From Hyphomicrobium sp. (GTDB lineage: Bacteria; Pseudomonadota; Alphaproteobacteria; Rhizobiales; Hyphomicrobiaceae): a DNA stretch of 39,664 nt. The position numbers and the translations under genes are program-made. The stretch lies in NCBI GenBank assembly GCA_025458125.1, contig JALOTA010000017.1:1-39664 (forward strand), written 5' to 3'. A model generated the notes under the pieces. The model saw only the letters and a list, made by a program, of their open reading frames with translations, did not search any database and was not told the DNA's origin. Position 1 is the first letter of the stretch; the number at the start of each line of letters is the position of its first letter. Shown here piece by piece: positions 7,916 through 17,981 of the stretch.

Positions 7916-9311
7916 TCACCGTGACAGCTCCCAGGTGGTCTCGATCTCGCCCGTCTCCTTGTTCTTCGTGTCCTTGAGCGTGACGCCCATGGCCGCCAGT
8001 TCGTCCCGGATGCGATCGCTTTCCTTGAAGTCCTTGCGTTTGCGCGCCTCAAGTCGCGCGGCTATCAGCGGCTCCACATTGGATGCCATGCCCGCCGCCT
8101 CGTTCGCCTGCGCCGCCGCACGAGCTTTTAGCGTTTCGCCGGTGAAGCCAAGAAACGCCAGCGTCACATTGAGTTCAGCCGTCGCGCCCGCACCGTGCAG
8201 GCGGTGGAGTTCAGCTATGGCTTTTGGCGTGTTGAGATCGTCCGATAGCGCATCGACGACATCGGGCGAAACAGCCGCATCACGGGGCGACGTTCCATGC
8301 CCGAAGAAACCGGACAGGATCTTTTCGGATTCCTCCAGGCTCTTGCGCGTCCAGTCGATCGGCTGCCGGTAATGCGTGCGCAGCATGTTGAACCGCAGCA
8401 CTTCCCCCGGCCACCCCTCGTCCAGAAGCTGCCGGATCGTGATGAAGTTGCCGAGCGACTTCGACATCTTCTCGCCTTCCACCTGCAGGAAGCCGTTGTG
8501 CATCCACACACGCGCCATCACGCCGCATCACGCCGGTGCCATGCGCGCACCGCGATTGCGCGATCTCGTTTTCATGATGCGGGAAGGCCAGATCGATGCC
8601 CCCGCCGTGAATGTCGAACGTCTCGCCGAGGTGCTTCCAACTCATGGCTGAACATTCGATGTGCCAGCCCGGCCGTCCCGGAACCGCGATCCCGGCCGGC
8701 GACGGCCAAGCCGGTTCGCCCGGTTTCGACGGCTTCCACAGCACGAAATCCATCGGGCCCTTCTTGTAGGGCGCCACCTCGACCCGCGCCCCGGCCTCCA
8801 TCTCTTCCAGCGAGCGGTTCGACAGCCGCCCGTAATCGGGCATCGAGGAAACATCGAACAGCACGTGGTCCGCGGCCACATAGGCATGACCGCTGGCGAC
8901 CAGCCGGTCGCACAGGTTGACCATTTCGCCGATGTGTTCCGTGGCGCGGGGCTCCACCGTCGGCGGCAGTACACCCAGTGCAGCAATGTCGGCGTGGAAT
9001 TGCCGGGCCGTCTCCTCGGTCAGCCTGCGGATTCCAGCTTCCGGCGCCAGGTCCGCATACCGCTCGGCGGCCCGCGCGTTGATCTTGTCGTCGACGTCCG
9101 TGATGTTGCGAACGTAGGTGACGTGTTCCTTGCCGTAGATTTCACGGAGTAGACGGAACAGGACATCGAACACGATGACCGGGCGCGCGTTGCCGATGTG
9201 GGCGAAGTCGTAGACCGTCGGCCCGCAGACGTACATGCGCACGTTGCCAGGATCGAGCGGTTCGAAAAGCTCTTTCTGGCGTGTCAGGGTGTTGTAGAGC
9301 CTCAACGGCAT
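7916..9311 (-). pseudogene. cysS: cysteinyl-tRNA synthetase, frameshifted by a 10-bp tandem duplication
   Basis: CysRS charges tRNA-Cys and is normally essential. The start at 9311 has an AGAAGG Shine-Dalgarno. The HIGH-type motif (FAHIGN), the zinc-site Cys in [11 protein letters not shown], and [13 protein letters not shown] with [11 protein letters not shown] are intact in the first frame. The frame is lost at 8516-8535, where a 10-base unit is present twice in tandem; the second frame continues [22 protein letters not shown] (KMSKS loop) and the C-terminal anticodon-binding part. Removing one repeat copy gives a seamless 461-residue protein, the usual CysRS length. As read, translation would end shortly after the catalytic core, before KMSKS. 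Either a second cysS exists, or this is a slippage variant or assembly error. First gene of the operon leading to cimA. Confidence 0.93.
8516..8535. repeat. 10-bp perfect tandem duplication inside cysS
   Basis: The unit CATCACGCCG occurs at 8516-8525 and again at 8526-8535 with no spacer. Its length is not a multiple of three, so the second copy shifts the cysS frame exactly between the GTGVM and ARVWMHNG parts of the protein. Confidence 0.97.
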
Positions 9312-9674
9312 GATTTCGCCTTCTGCAATCGCACCGGTTCCATCCACCGTGTCAGGCCGGGCCGGCCGAGGCGTGCCGGACGCACCATCGACATCCGGAC
9401 GATCATGACCCGCCCGCCGGCCGGCCCGGAATGCGCATGCCGTGACAGGCGGTTAGAACCCAAAGGACAAGGATCGGTGACACGCGCTGCTTATGCGAGC
9501 CCGCCCCGCCCCCGTCAACACCCGCACGCGTGCCGGCACAGCGAACTGGCTCGCCATGCACGGGAATAATCCGTGCCGCAATTGCTCCCCATTGCGCGCC
9601 TATGCCATAACCACGATCGATCAATGACTTGGCGAGGACGGCCGGCAGTTGAATTCCGATCAGCCGGCAGCGAG
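9312..9674. other. intergenic region between cysS and the DUF2865 gene (363 bases)
   Basis: These bases separate two divergent genes and should hold both promoters. I see no convincing -35/-10 pair, operator palindrome or small coding gene. Longer open frames here run as extensions upstream of the chosen starts and lack Shine-Dalgarno support. Confidence 0.5.
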
Positions 9675-10775
9675 ATGACGAGCAGACAGCACACGAACGG
9701 CCAAACCCTCCGACGCGCAACACAACTTGCGTGGGGGCTGGCGCTCGCCCTCGGCGCGACCGGCCTGACGTCTTCGCCATCCCCGGCTCAGTTTTCCTGG
9801 CCCTGGGACCAGCCTGCGGAGCGCAAGCCCGTCGAACAGCCGCCTCCGGTCTGGCGGCCGCCGCCAGAGCCCGCCGCCCGGCCCATGCCCGGGGCCCCAC
9901 CGCTGACAGCGGCGGGCGCACGCTCGCCAGTCTGTCTTCAACTCGAACAGCGGCTGGTCCAAGAGACGCAGAACGGCGGCCCGTCGCGCGACCTGCTACC
10001 CATGGTCGAAGGACAGCTTCGTCAAATCGACCAGCAATACCGCCAGTTGTCGGAAACGCTGGAAAAGTCCTGCTACGAATATTTTCTGTTCTCCAAGACC
10101 CTACGCAATACCCGCAAGTGCGTTGACCTCTCGCGCGAAGTGGATGGCCTGAAACGCCAGCGCGCCGATCTCGAAAACCAGCGCAGCCAGCTCATCGCCT
10201 CGTCGGGCCGGTCCTACACCGATGAAATCGTCCGCGAGCTTGCCCGTAACAACTGCGGCAGCACCTACCAGCAGCAGGCGCGTCGCAGCGAGCAGAATCC
10301 CTATCAGTCGCTGTGGCAGGAAGACAGCGGCTCCGGTGGTGGCGGACTGGGCGGTTCATTTGCCAATCTGCCGTATGCCACCTACCGCACCGTCTGCGTG
10401 CGGTTGTGCGACGGCTATTATTTCCCTGTCAGCTTCTCCACGCTGCCCAATCATTTCGAGCGCGACGCGGAGGTTTGCACGTCCAAATGCGCGGCCCCGA
10501 CCGAGTTATTCTACTACCAGAACCCCGGCGGATCGGTGGAGCAGATGGTGGGAGCGCAGACCAATACCCCCTATTCGTCGATGAAGACCGCATTCCGCTA
10601 TCGCAAGGAATACGTGCAGGGGTGTTCGTGCAAAGCCGAAGAATATAACGCCGGCACACCCGCCCCTGGCGACCCTAACAAAAAGCAGGGCGCCGCCGGT
10701 TCTCCCGCCCAGGCCACGACCGCCTCCGGTGGAGATGCGACGGGCGGCTGGGCGTCCGAAGTGCGGACCCCTTGA
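9675..10775 (+). CDS. secreted DUF2865 domain-containing protein
   Basis: A 366-residue exported protein. A signal peptide (residues 1-39, ending SSPSPAQ) is followed by a Pro-rich stretch (residues ~45-75), a probable coiled coil (EQRLVQETQNGG through LKRQRADLENQRSQL), a Gly-rich linker, and the Cys-containing DUF2865 core with the hallmark CVRLCDGYYFPVSFS and CTSKCAAPTELFYYQNP. Conserved Cys pairs suggest disulfides in the periplasm. The family is common in Bradyrhizobium-like bacteria and has no established function. Upstream in-frame ATGs exist, but only this one leads directly into a signal peptide. It converges on gltX with only two bases between the stop codons. Confidence 0.85.
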   Translation: MTSRQHTNGQTLRRATQLAWGLALALGATGLTSSPSPAQFSWPWDQPAERKPVEQPPPVWRPPPEPAARPMPGAPPLTAAGARSPVCLQLEQRLVQETQNGGPSRDLLPMVEGQLRQIDQQYRQLSETLEKSCYEYFLFSKTLRNTRKCVDLSREVDGLKRQRADLENQRSQLIASSGRSYTDEIVRELARNNCGSTYQQQARRSEQNPYQSLWQEDSGSGGGGLGGSFANLPYATYRTVCVRLCDGYYFPVSFSTLPNHFERDAEVCTSKCAAPTELFYYQNPGGSVEQMVGAQTNTPYSSMKTAFRYRKEYVQGCSCKAEEYNAGTPAPGDPNKKQGAAGSPAQATTASGGDATGGWASEVRTP

Positions 10776-10777
10776 AG

Positions 10778-12139
10778 CTAGCTCGCTTCGCCCGCCAGCC
10801 GTGATAGAGCCTTATCCCGGCCGATAAGCGGCAGCAGGGCCTTGAGTTCAGGTCCGCTCTCGCGAGCCGTCAAGGCGAGGCGAAGCGGGTGAAACAGGGC
10901 TCGCCCCTTGGCACCCGTCGCGGATTTGACCGCGTTCGTCCATTCGCTCCACGTGGTCTCCCCCCAGGGCTCCGCCGGCAAGAGACCCGCAGCCGTGCCC
11001 AGGAACTCCGCATCTTCGATGGTCGGCGCGATCGTGCCATGAACGACCGTCCACCAATCCGCAGCCTCATCGAGAACCGTGATATTCCCCCGCACCGCCG
11101 TCCAGAACGCGTCGCCCCCGCCGACTCCCAACGCGGCAAGCCGGTCTGCCACCTCGCAGTAGGGCGTCGCGTGCAGGTAGCGCGCGTTGAGTGCCTTCAA
11201 TTCCTGAAGGTCGAACCGCGCAGCTGCCGTCGACACATGCGAAAGATCAAGCCGTCCGGCCAGCTCCTGCATGGACCGTAACGGTTCGATTGCGTCCGAC
11301 GTACCGATCAGAGCCACGTAGCTCGCAACCGCCATCGGCTCCAGGTTACGGCTGCTCTTGAGCGCCATGTCGCCCGAGCGCTTCGACATTTTCAAGTCGC
11401 CGCTGGCCGTCAGAAGCGCATGATGGGCGAACACCGGCGGAGCCGCACCGAGTGCGCGAAAGAGATCAATCTGCACGCCCGTATTCGTGACGTGATCCTC
11501 GCCGCGGATGACGTGTGTGATCGCAAAATCGATGTCATCCACCACGCTGGTGAAGGTGTAGAGAAACGTCCCGTCTGCCCGGATGAGGACAGGGTCGGAC
11601 AGCGATCCGAGATCGACCGTCTGCGCCCCCCGGATGAGGTCGTCCCACGCGACGGTGGTCGGCCTGGGCGCCCCCGCCGCATCGGATGAGTTGTCGAGAC
11701 GGAAACGCCAGTGCGCCACCCGCCCCTCCTCCTGCAACCGGGCTCGCTCTGCTTCTGTCAGCTTCAATGCGGCCCTGTCGTAGATCGGCGGACGCCCGGA
11801 CGCGAGCTGCCGCTTGCGGCGCCGTTCCAGTTCCTCCGGCGTTTCATAACAGGGATATAGACGTCCGGCGGCCTTCAGCTTCGCGGCCGCTTCTTCGTAG
11901 CGCGCTGTGCGCTCGGACTGCTTGGCCTCGCGGTCCCAGGCAAACCCCAGCCATCGAAGATCGTCGCGGATCTGTTCCGCGAAGGCTTCGCTCGATCGTT
12001 CCTGGTCGGTATCGTCCAGGCGCAGAAGGAACGAGCCGCCGTTCTTCATCGCGAACAGATAATTCAGGACGGCCGTGCGCAGATTCCCGAAATGCAGATA
12101 TCCGGTCGGGCTCGGGGCAAAGCGAAGGTGCGGTGTCAT
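10778..12139 (-). CDS. gltX: glutamyl-tRNA synthetase
   Basis: A 453-residue class I synthetase. The HIGH-equivalent is in [17 protein letters not shown], the KMSKS-equivalent in [12 protein letters not shown], and [12 protein letters not shown] matches the GluRS catalytic region. Alphaproteobacteria commonly carry two GltX paralogues, one of which may also charge tRNA-Gln for transamidation; which type this is cannot be judged here. It begins 14 bases after the nadE stop, so the two are probably cotranscribed. Confidence 0.92.
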   Translation of the reverse strand: MTPHLRFAPSPTGYLHFGNLRTAVLNYLFAMKNGGSFLLRLDDTDQERSSEAFAEQIRDDLRWLGFAWDREAKQSERTARYEEAAAKLKAAGRLYPCYETPEELERRRKRQLASGRPPIYDRAALKLTEAERARLQEEGRVAHWRFRLDNSSDAAGAPRPTTVAWDDLIRGAQTVDLGSLSDPVLIRADGTFLYTFTSVVDDIDFAITHVIRGEDHVTNTGVQIDLFRALGAAPPVFAHHALLTASGDLKMSKRSGDMALKSSRNLEPMAVASYVALIGTSDAIEPLRSMQELAGRLDLSHVSTAAARFDLQELKALNARYLHATPYCEVADRLAALGVGGGDAFWTAVRGNITVLDEAADWWTVVHGTIAPTIEDAEFLGTAAGLLPAEPWGETTWSEWTNAVKSATGAKGRALFHPLRLALTARESGPELKALLPLIGRDKALSRLAGEAS

Positions 12140-12153
12140 GAGAACGAGGCCCT

Positions 12154-13899
12154 CTAGGATGGATCGCCATCGGCGCGCGGAACGGCGATCTTCAATGCCG
12201 GTGATGCCGCCGAGGCCCCTGTTGCCCTCTCCCGGAACCGGTTCGTGATCGGGTAGCGGCGATCGCGTCCGAAATTGCGCGACGAAATCTTGACGCCCGG
12301 CGCGGCCTGCCGTCGCTTGTATTCTGCGAGGTAAAGAAGCCGCTCCACCTTCTCGACCGTCGCCCGCTCGTGTCCACGCGCCACCAGTTCGGCAACCGGC
12401 ATCTCCTTCTCGACCAAGTGGAACAGGATGTCGTCGAGAACGTCATAAGGCGGCAGGCTGTCCTGATCCGTCTGGTTCGGGCGAAGTTCGGCTGACGGCG
12501 CCTTGGTCAGGATGCGCTCGGCGATCACACGGCCCGCCGGGCCCAATCCCCCTTCCGGGACATTCTCGTTGCGCCACCGGCAGAGACGATAAATCTCGCC
12601 CTTGTAGAGGTCCTTAACCGGATTGAAGCCGCCGTTCATATCGCCGTAAAGCGTCGCGTAACCGACCGACATTTCACTCTTGTTGCCGGTCGTCAGTACC
12701 ATCAGGCCGAACTTGTTCGAGATCGCCATCAGGATCGTTCCGCGAACCCGGCTCTGCAGGTTCTCTTCGGTGATGTCGGACTGACGTCCGCTGAAAAGTC
12801 GCGCCAGAGCATCCGCGAAACCTTCGACCGGCTCTCCAATCGGCACCATGTCGTAGGCGATCCCAAGCGCTTTGGCGCAGGCAGCGGCGTCTTCGAGGCT
12901 CTCCTTGGAAGTGTACTTGTAAGGCAGCATTACCGCTTGCACGCGCTCAGCGCCCAGCGCATCAACCGCGATGGCTGCGACCAGCGCGCTATCGACGCCG
13001 CCGGACAATCCGAGCACAACGCCCGGGAATCCGTTCTTCTCGACGTAGTCCCTGAGACCGAGGACACACGCGCTGTAAGCCGCGCCATCGCCTTCCGGCA
13101 GCCGTTCGCGTTGCCCCGGCCGGCACACCCACCCCCCCGCCTCACGCACCCATTCCGTGACGGTGAGCCCTTCTCTCCACGCCGGCATCTGCACGGCAAG
13201 CGAGCAATCCGAATTCAGGACGAACGATCCGCCATCGAACACGAGTTCGTCCTGGCCACCGACCAGATTGAGATAGACGAGCGGCAACCCAGTGGACGTG
13301 ACGCGGGCCACCGCGACATTCATTCTAAGATCGGGCTTGGGCCAATCGAAAGGCGAGCCGTTGGGCGAGATCAGGATCTCCGCGCCGCATTCGGCGAGGC
13401 ACTCGGCTACCTGTTCCTTCCAGATGTCCTCGCAGATCGGAACGCCGATCTTGACGCCCTTGAACATGATGGGTCCCGGCAGCGGCCCCGGTGTGAAAAC
13501 ACGCAACTCGTCAAAAACGCCATAATTTGGCAACTCGACCTTGCTGCGCACCGCCTTCACCTCACCATCGTCGAGAAGCACGACGGCATTGTAGACGCTA
13601 GGCTTCGCCTCTCCGCGTTCCGGCCAGATGGTTCCGGTGAGCACCGCCGGTCCCGGCCCCATCGTCCGCGCAAGGTGCTCCACCGCCTCGAGCGCCGCCT
13701 GCTGAAAGGCAGGTTTCAGAACGAGATCTTCCGGAGGGTAGCCCGTGACGAAAAGCTCCGGGAAAACGACGAGGTCCGCACCGAGCCGTGCCGCTTCCGC
13801 CCGCGCGTCGCGTATCCGCGCCACATTACCGGCCATGTCGCCGACAACGGGATTGAGCTGGGCCAGCGCGATCTTGATGCTCGAAGCGGTTTCAGTCAT
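12154..13899 (-). CDS. nadE: glutamine-dependent NAD+ synthetase
   Basis: A 581-residue two-domain enzyme that amidates nicotinic acid adenine dinucleotide to NAD+. The N-terminal nitrilase-like glutaminase has the Glu ([12 protein letters not shown]), Lys ([13 protein letters not shown]) and Cys (GVPICEDIW) triad. The C-terminal synthetase carries the PP-loop [21 protein letters not shown] and [22 protein letters not shown]. The ATG at 13899 opens directly into the domain ([14 protein letters not shown]). It is followed closely by gltX. Cytosolic; intact. Confidence 0.95.
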   Translation of the reverse strand: MTETASSIKIALAQLNPVVGDMAGNVARIRDARAEAARLGADLVVFPELFVTGYPPEDLVLKPAFQQAALEAVEHLARTMGPGPAVLTGTIWPERGEAKPSVYNAVVLLDDGEVKAVRSKVELPNYGVFDELRVFTPGPLPGPIMFKGVKIGVPICEDIWKEQVAECLAECGAEILISPNGSPFDWPKPDLRMNVAVARVTSTGLPLVYLNLVGGQDELVFDGGSFVLNSDCSLAVQMPAWREGLTVTEWVREAGGWVCRPGQRERLPEGDGAAYSACVLGLRDYVEKNGFPGVVLGLSGGVDSALVAAIAVDALGAERVQAVMLPYKYTSKESLEDAAACAKALGIAYDMVPIGEPVEGFADALARLFSGRQSDITEENLQSRVRGTILMAISNKFGLMVLTTGNKSEMSVGYATLYGDMNGGFNPVKDLYKGEIYRLCRWRNENVPEGGLGPAGRVIAERILTKAPSAELRPNQTDQDSLPPYDVLDDILFHLVEKEMPVAELVARGHERATVEKVERLLYLAEYKRRQAAPGVKISSRNFGRDRRYPITNRFRERATGASAASPALKIAVPRADGDPS

Positions 13900-13947
13900 G
13901 CGGGGCTTTTACGTCGACCCCGGCCTGCGGTCCACGGGGGAGGTCAA

Positions 13948-14103
13948 CTATTCGTCGTCGCACGGCACCGGCCACTCGTAGTCGGGCGACCAGCAGACAT
14001 CTGCGGCACCGTCCTGAATGCGCTGCGGCGTTGCCGGAAGCGTCATTCCGAACGGCAAGACGACCAGAAATCCGGAAGCGGCGAGCATAATCCGGGCAAA
14101 CAT
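13948..14103 (-). CDS. small exported hypothetical protein (51 residues)
   Basis: Starts at an ATG preceded by TTAGGAGCGGAG. A hydrophobic signal sequence (MFARIMLAASGFLVVLPFGM) is followed by a short mature part with two Cys residues (DVCWSPDYEWPVPCDDE) that could form one disulfide. It lies 48 bases upstream of nadE on the same strand. A longer upstream reading of the frame exists but would hide the signal peptide. No family recognised; moderate confidence because of the short length. Confidence 0.5.
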   Translation of the reverse strand: MFARIMLAASGFLVVLPFGMTLPATPQRIQDGAADVCWSPDYEWPVPCDDE

Positions 14104-14205
14104 CGTCTGCGACAACTCCGCTCCTAAGGGTTCGATCGTGCCACAAACCCGTCTACGGTGCCCAGCACTTTTAAAGGCAACAGCGGCCCCGGGGGGAGAC
14201 GCCAC

Positions 14206-15543
14206 GTGAGCAGTTCAGCGATCGATGAGACGCAAACCCGGCTGAAGCGGACCGTCGGTCCTTTCGAACTGACGCTTTATGGGCTGGGCAGCATGTTGGG
14301 CTCGGGCATCTATGCCCTTGTCGGCAAAGCTGCGGGGATTGTCGGCAACGCGGTCTGGCTGTCGTTCCTGGCCGCTCTCTGCGCCGCCCTCCTGACGGCG
14401 CTGAGCTATGCCTCCCTGGGCTCGCGCTACCCGCGCGCGGCGGGCGCCGCCTTCGTGACAGAACGGGCATTCGGCTGGCCTCTGCTGTCGTTCACCGTGG
14501 GGCTCGCACTCGTCTGTTCCGGCATGACTTCGGTCGCGACCCAGTCCCGGGTCTTTGCCACGAACCTCGCGGCACTCGCGGGCTGGCAAACAACCCCGGT
14601 CGAAATCCTCGCCCTTGGATTCCTCCTCATCATGGCCGGCATCGTGTTTCGCGGCATCCGCGAAAGCATGTGGGTCAACGTGGTCTGCACGCTCGTCGAA
14701 GTCTCGGGACTGCTCATCGTCATCGCCGTCGGATTCAGCTACTGGGGCAGCGTCGATTATTTTAAAACGCCCGCCGAAACTGCGGATGCCAGCACCATCC
14801 TCCTCATCCTGCAGGGTTCGATCCTGACCTTCTTCGCGTTCATCGGCTTCGAGGACACCTATAACGTCGCCGAGGAGGTGAAGAACCCCGAGACCACCAT
14901 CCCAATTGCTCTGGTGTCGGCCATGCTGTTGGCCACATTGCTCTACATCGCGGTCGCAGTTTCCGCCGTCTCCGTGGTTCCGCATCAGGAACTTGCCAAG
15001 GCGCCAGCACCCCTAGCCGCCGTCATGCAGAAGGCCGCACCCGCATTTCCCGCAGCTATCCTGGTCGCTATCACCATGTTCGCCGTCGCGAATACCGCCC
15101 TGGTCAACTACGTGACGGCATCGCGCATGTTATACGGAATGTCGAACCAGGGGCTACTGCCTACCGTCATCGGCCGGGTCCACCGCACCCGGCAAACGCC
15201 TCACATCGCGATCCTGATCCTCTTCGCTCTGCTGGCCCCGCTCATGTTGTCGGCAGGAATAACGGAGTTGGCCTCCGCGACCGTGCTCCTGCTGCTTTTC
15301 GCGTTCGCAGTGGTCAACGCCTCGCTTTTTGTCTTGAAGCGCCGCCCCGAAGAGCCGAAAGGCCGCTTTGAAATCCCCGCCTTCGTCCCTGCGATCGGGT
15401 TCGTTTTGTGTCTGGTTCTGATCGCCGTCCGCGTCTTCACCGGGAACTTCGTCGCTCCGCTGATCGCCAGCGGCTTGATCGCGGGCATACTCGCAATCTA
15501 TTTCGTCACGGCACGCAATCAAACGACAACGCCGCCGGCTTGA
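14206..15543 (+). CDS. APC superfamily amino acid permease
   Basis: A ~445-residue transporter with about twelve hydrophobic helices. The first helix carries the unwound Gly-rich substrate motif of the APC fold (LYGLGSMLGSGIYALVG), and FIGFEDTYNVAEEVKNPE in TM6/loop is typical of cationic/neutral amino acid permeases of the APC family. I chose the GTG at 14206 because GGGGGAG lies about eight bases upstream; an earlier GTG (14158) would add an unrelated 16-residue tail. It diverges from the small exported gene and nadE and converges on the DAHP synthase gene. Substrate unknown. Confidence 0.88.
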   Translation: MSSSAIDETQTRLKRTVGPFELTLYGLGSMLGSGIYALVGKAAGIVGNAVWLSFLAALCAALLTALSYASLGSRYPRAAGAAFVTERAFGWPLLSFTVGLALVCSGMTSVATQSRVFATNLAALAGWQTTPVEILALGFLLIMAGIVFRGIRESMWVNVVCTLVEVSGLLIVIAVGFSYWGSVDYFKTPAETADASTILLILQGSILTFFAFIGFEDTYNVAEEVKNPETTIPIALVSAMLLATLLYIAVAVSAVSVVPHQELAKAPAPLAAVMQKAAPAFPAAILVAITMFAVANTALVNYVTASRMLYGMSNQGLLPTVIGRVHRTRQTPHIAILILFALLAPLMLSAGITELASATVLLLLFAFAVVNASLFVLKRRPEEPKGRFEIPAFVPAIGFVLCLVLIAVRVFTGNFVAPLIASGLIAGILAIYFVTARNQTTTPPA

Positions 15544-15554
15544 TGACCGGCGGC
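15531..15554. terminator. GC-rich hairpin between convergent genes
   Basis: A perfect 8-bp stem (GCCGCCGG / CCGGCGGC) with an 8-base loop spans the stop codon of the permease gene and lies just before the end of the convergent DAHP synthase gene. It has no T-tract on either strand, so it may end transcription only weakly or protect 3' ends. Confidence 0.45.
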
Positions 15555-15579
15555 GCGCCAAACAACTTCATTGTGACCG

Positions 15580-16965
15580 TCAGGCTGCCTGAACCGGCTC
15601 CACAGCCGTTCGCGACAGGCGCTCCTGCTTCATGCGCTCCGCGACAAGGAACGCCAGTTCAAGCGCCTGGTCCGCGTTGAGACGCGGATCGCAATGGGTA
15701 TGGTAGCGATCCTGCAAGTCGCTTTCGGAAATGGCCGTCGCACCGCCCGTGCACTCGGTCACGTCCTGACCGGTCATCTCGACATGGATGCCGCCAGCGT
15801 GCGTGCCTTCGGCGCGATGGACGTCGAAGAACACCTCGACTTCCTTCAGAATCCGGTCGAACGGACGCGTCTTGAAGCCCGTCGCCGCTGAGATCGTATT
15901 TCCATGCATCGGATCGCATGACCAGACGACCTTGCGCCCCGCCTTCTCGACGGCCCGGATGAGCTTCGGCAGGTGCTTCTCCACCTTGTCGTGCCCGAAC
16001 CGGCAGATCAGCGTCAGGCGGCCCGGTTCGTTCTTGGGATCGAGGGCCTCGATGAGCTTCACAAGCCCATCCGGTTCCAGTGACGGGCCGCACTTCAGAC
16101 CGATCGGGTTCTTGATGCCGCGGAAGTATTCGACATGCGCATGGTCCGGCTGGCGCGTGCGATCGCCGATCCAGAGCATGTGACCGCTCGTGGCATACCA
16201 GTCGCCGCTCGTTGAATCGCGGCGGGTCAGCGCTTCCTCATACCCCAGCAGCAGTGCCTCATGGCTGGTGTAGAAGCTCGTCGCGCGAAGCTGCGGCGTG
16301 TTCTCGCTGGTGATCCCGCAAGCCCGCATGAAACCCAGCGTCTCGGTGATCCGGTCGGCCAGTTCCTGATAGCGGTGACCTTGCGGGCTGTCCTTGACGA
16401 AGCCCATGTTCCACTGATGCACGCGCTCCAGATCCGCGTAGCCGCCGGTAGCGAACGCGCGGATCAGGTTCAGCGTGGCGGCGGCCTGGCGGTAGGCTTC
16501 GATCTGGCGCTGCGGATCGGGGATGCGCGCGTCCTCGGTGAACTCGGGACCGTTGATGATGTCGCCGCGATAGCTCGGCAGTTCGACATCACCCCGTTTT
16601 TCCGTCGGCGACGAGCGCGGCTTGGCGAACTGCCCCGCGATGCGGCCAACCTTCACCACCGGACTGCCGCCGGCATAGGTCAGAACAACCGCCATTTGCA
16701 GGAACACGCGGAAGAAGTCGCGAATGTTATCGGCGCGGTGCTCGAGGAAGCTCTCCGCGCAGTCTCCGCCTTGCAGGAGGAAGCCCTGGCCCTCGCAGAC
16801 TCCTGCCAGCGTCTTCTTCAGTTCACGCGCCTCTCCGGCGAACACCAGCGGCGGGAAGGTCGCGAGGCGCGCCTCAGCATCCGCAAGCGCCTTCGCGTCC
16901 GGATACTCGGGAACTTGGACGATGGGCTTTGCACGCCAGCTGTCCGGGGACCAGTTTGCCGCCAT
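15580..16965 (-). CDS. class II 3-deoxy-7-phosphoheptulonate synthase (DAHP synthase)
   Basis: A 461-residue plant-like (AroF type II) enzyme that condenses phosphoenolpyruvate and erythrose 4-phosphate, the entry to aromatic biosynthesis. Typical segments are [19 protein letters not shown] at the N-terminus, [12 protein letters not shown] with the metal-binding Cys, [12 protein letters not shown], and [10 protein letters not shown] with the metal His. Start at 16965 (MAANW...) has GGAG eleven bases upstream; the open frame beyond it is Arg-rich and not family-like. Monocistronic, convergent with the permease. Intact. Confidence 0.95.
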   Translation of the reverse strand: MAANWSPDSWRAKPIVQVPEYPDAKALADAEARLATFPPLVFAGEARELKKTLAGVCEGQGFLLQGGDCAESFLEHRADNIRDFFRVFLQMAVVLTYAGGSPVVKVGRIAGQFAKPRSSPTEKRGDVELPSYRGDIINGPEFTEDARIPDPQRQIEAYRQAAATLNLIRAFATGGYADLERVHQWNMGFVKDSPQGHRYQELADRITETLGFMRACGITSENTPQLRATSFYTSHEALLLGYEEALTRRDSTSGDWYATSGHMLWIGDRTRQPDHAHVEYFRGIKNPIGLKCGPSLEPDGLVKLIEALDPKNEPGRLTLICRFGHDKVEKHLPKLIRAVEKAGRKVVWSCDPMHGNTISAATGFKTRPFDRILKEVEVFFDVHRAEGTHAGGIHVEMTGQDVTECTGGATAISESDLQDRYHTHCDPRLNADQALELAFLVAERMKQERLSRTAVEPVQAA

Positions 16966-17141
16966 GGCACGTAAACTCCGAGAAAAAAGCGAAAACGACG
17001 ACTCGACCCTGCGGCGGCGCGCTGCCTCCACAAGTCCGACGACCTCGTTCGTTCGCTAGCCGTTTCCGACCTTATATGCCATCACCGCGGCAAGCGCCAC
17101 AACGCCTAACCGTCCGCACGCTGAGATGCAGCTTCAACGGG

Positions 17142-17915
17142 CTAAGGCAACCGCTCCACAGCGCCCGGAAGCACCGGGATCTGCGTCGGGACCTCCGGCG
17201 CGGACGATGGCACGCTGGCGTCTCCCGCCGTCGCCGTATCGCGGGCGGGATCGAGCGTGAAGGCAGGATCGGCCACGATCGGCAGCGATCGCCGGTGCAT
17301 CTCCGTCTCGATCGTTATCCGGATTTCGTCTGAAACGAACGGAATGGTCCGCGTCAGGCCCCAGTCAGAACGCCGGATCTGCGTCTTGGCCGAAAACCCT
17401 GAGGCATAGACACCCGCGTACGTCGGATTGATCGCGGAGAGCGGATGTTCGCCGGAGAAGTTCCAGATCACATCGAGCACCACCGGCCTGGAGACGCCGT
17501 TCATCGTCAGTTCGCCCGTCACTTCCGCGGTACGCGCGCCGGTCGGGGTCACGCTGACGCTGCGGAACGCGATCTCGGGGTTGGTATCCGGATTGAAGAA
17601 CTCGCGAGAGTTGAGCAGGTGGTCGTCGAGTTTCTTCACACCGGTCTGAATGCTTCTGAGCGGGATGGTGACGGTGACCGTACTCGCGGCAGGATTACTC
17701 GCATTGAAGTCGACGACGCCCTTCACGTCGGTGAAGCGGCCGCTCTGGCGCGACATGCCAAGATGGTCCCACGAGAAGCGAACCTCGGTGTGCTCGCTGT
17801 CGAGATCGTAGACATCCGCCGATGCAATAACGGCCCCGAGCGCCAGGGCGGCAAGGGCCGGTATCACGGCGACGGCGAACCGGACCACGGCGCGAGCCAT
17901 CCATCTCGTCGTCAT
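17142..17915 (-). CDS. YceI family periplasmic protein
   Basis: A 257-residue exported protein with a signal peptide (residues ~1-33) and a YceI lipocalin-like beta-barrel (YDLDSEHTEVRFSWDHLGMS, FTDVKGVVDFN, SREFFNPDTNPEIAFRS). Family members bind isoprenoid-like lipids in a hydrophobic tunnel. The ATG at 17915 has GGAGG eight bases upstream; the ATG at 17930 does not. The C-terminal ~50 residues (Pro/Ala-rich) extend beyond the barrel. No linked cytochrome b561 is adjacent, which is otherwise a common partner. Confidence 0.88.
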   Translation of the reverse strand: MTTRWMARAVVRFAVAVIPALAALALGAVIASADVYDLDSEHTEVRFSWDHLGMSRQSGRFTDVKGVVDFNASNPAASTVTVTIPLRSIQTGVKKLDDHLLNSREFFNPDTNPEIAFRSVSVTPTGARTAEVTGELTMNGVSRPVVLDVIWNFSGEHPLSAINPTYAGVYASGFSAKTQIRRSDWGLTRTIPFVSDEIRITIETEMHRRSLPIVADPAFTLDPARDTATAGDASVPSSAPEVPTQIPVLPGAVERLP

Positions 17916-17981
17916 CGCAACGGCCTCCATAAATCAAGGCCTTGGCATCACATGCATGTGGCCATATTGCGGCGCACCAGA

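Noticed and set aside
12937-14127. 396-codon open frame opposite nadE
   Set aside because: Antisense shadow; the sense product has all NAD synthetase motifs.
14120-14145. TpsiC-arm-like GGGTTCGATC suggesting a tRNA
   Set aside because: No acceptor, anticodon or D-arm pairing can be found around it.
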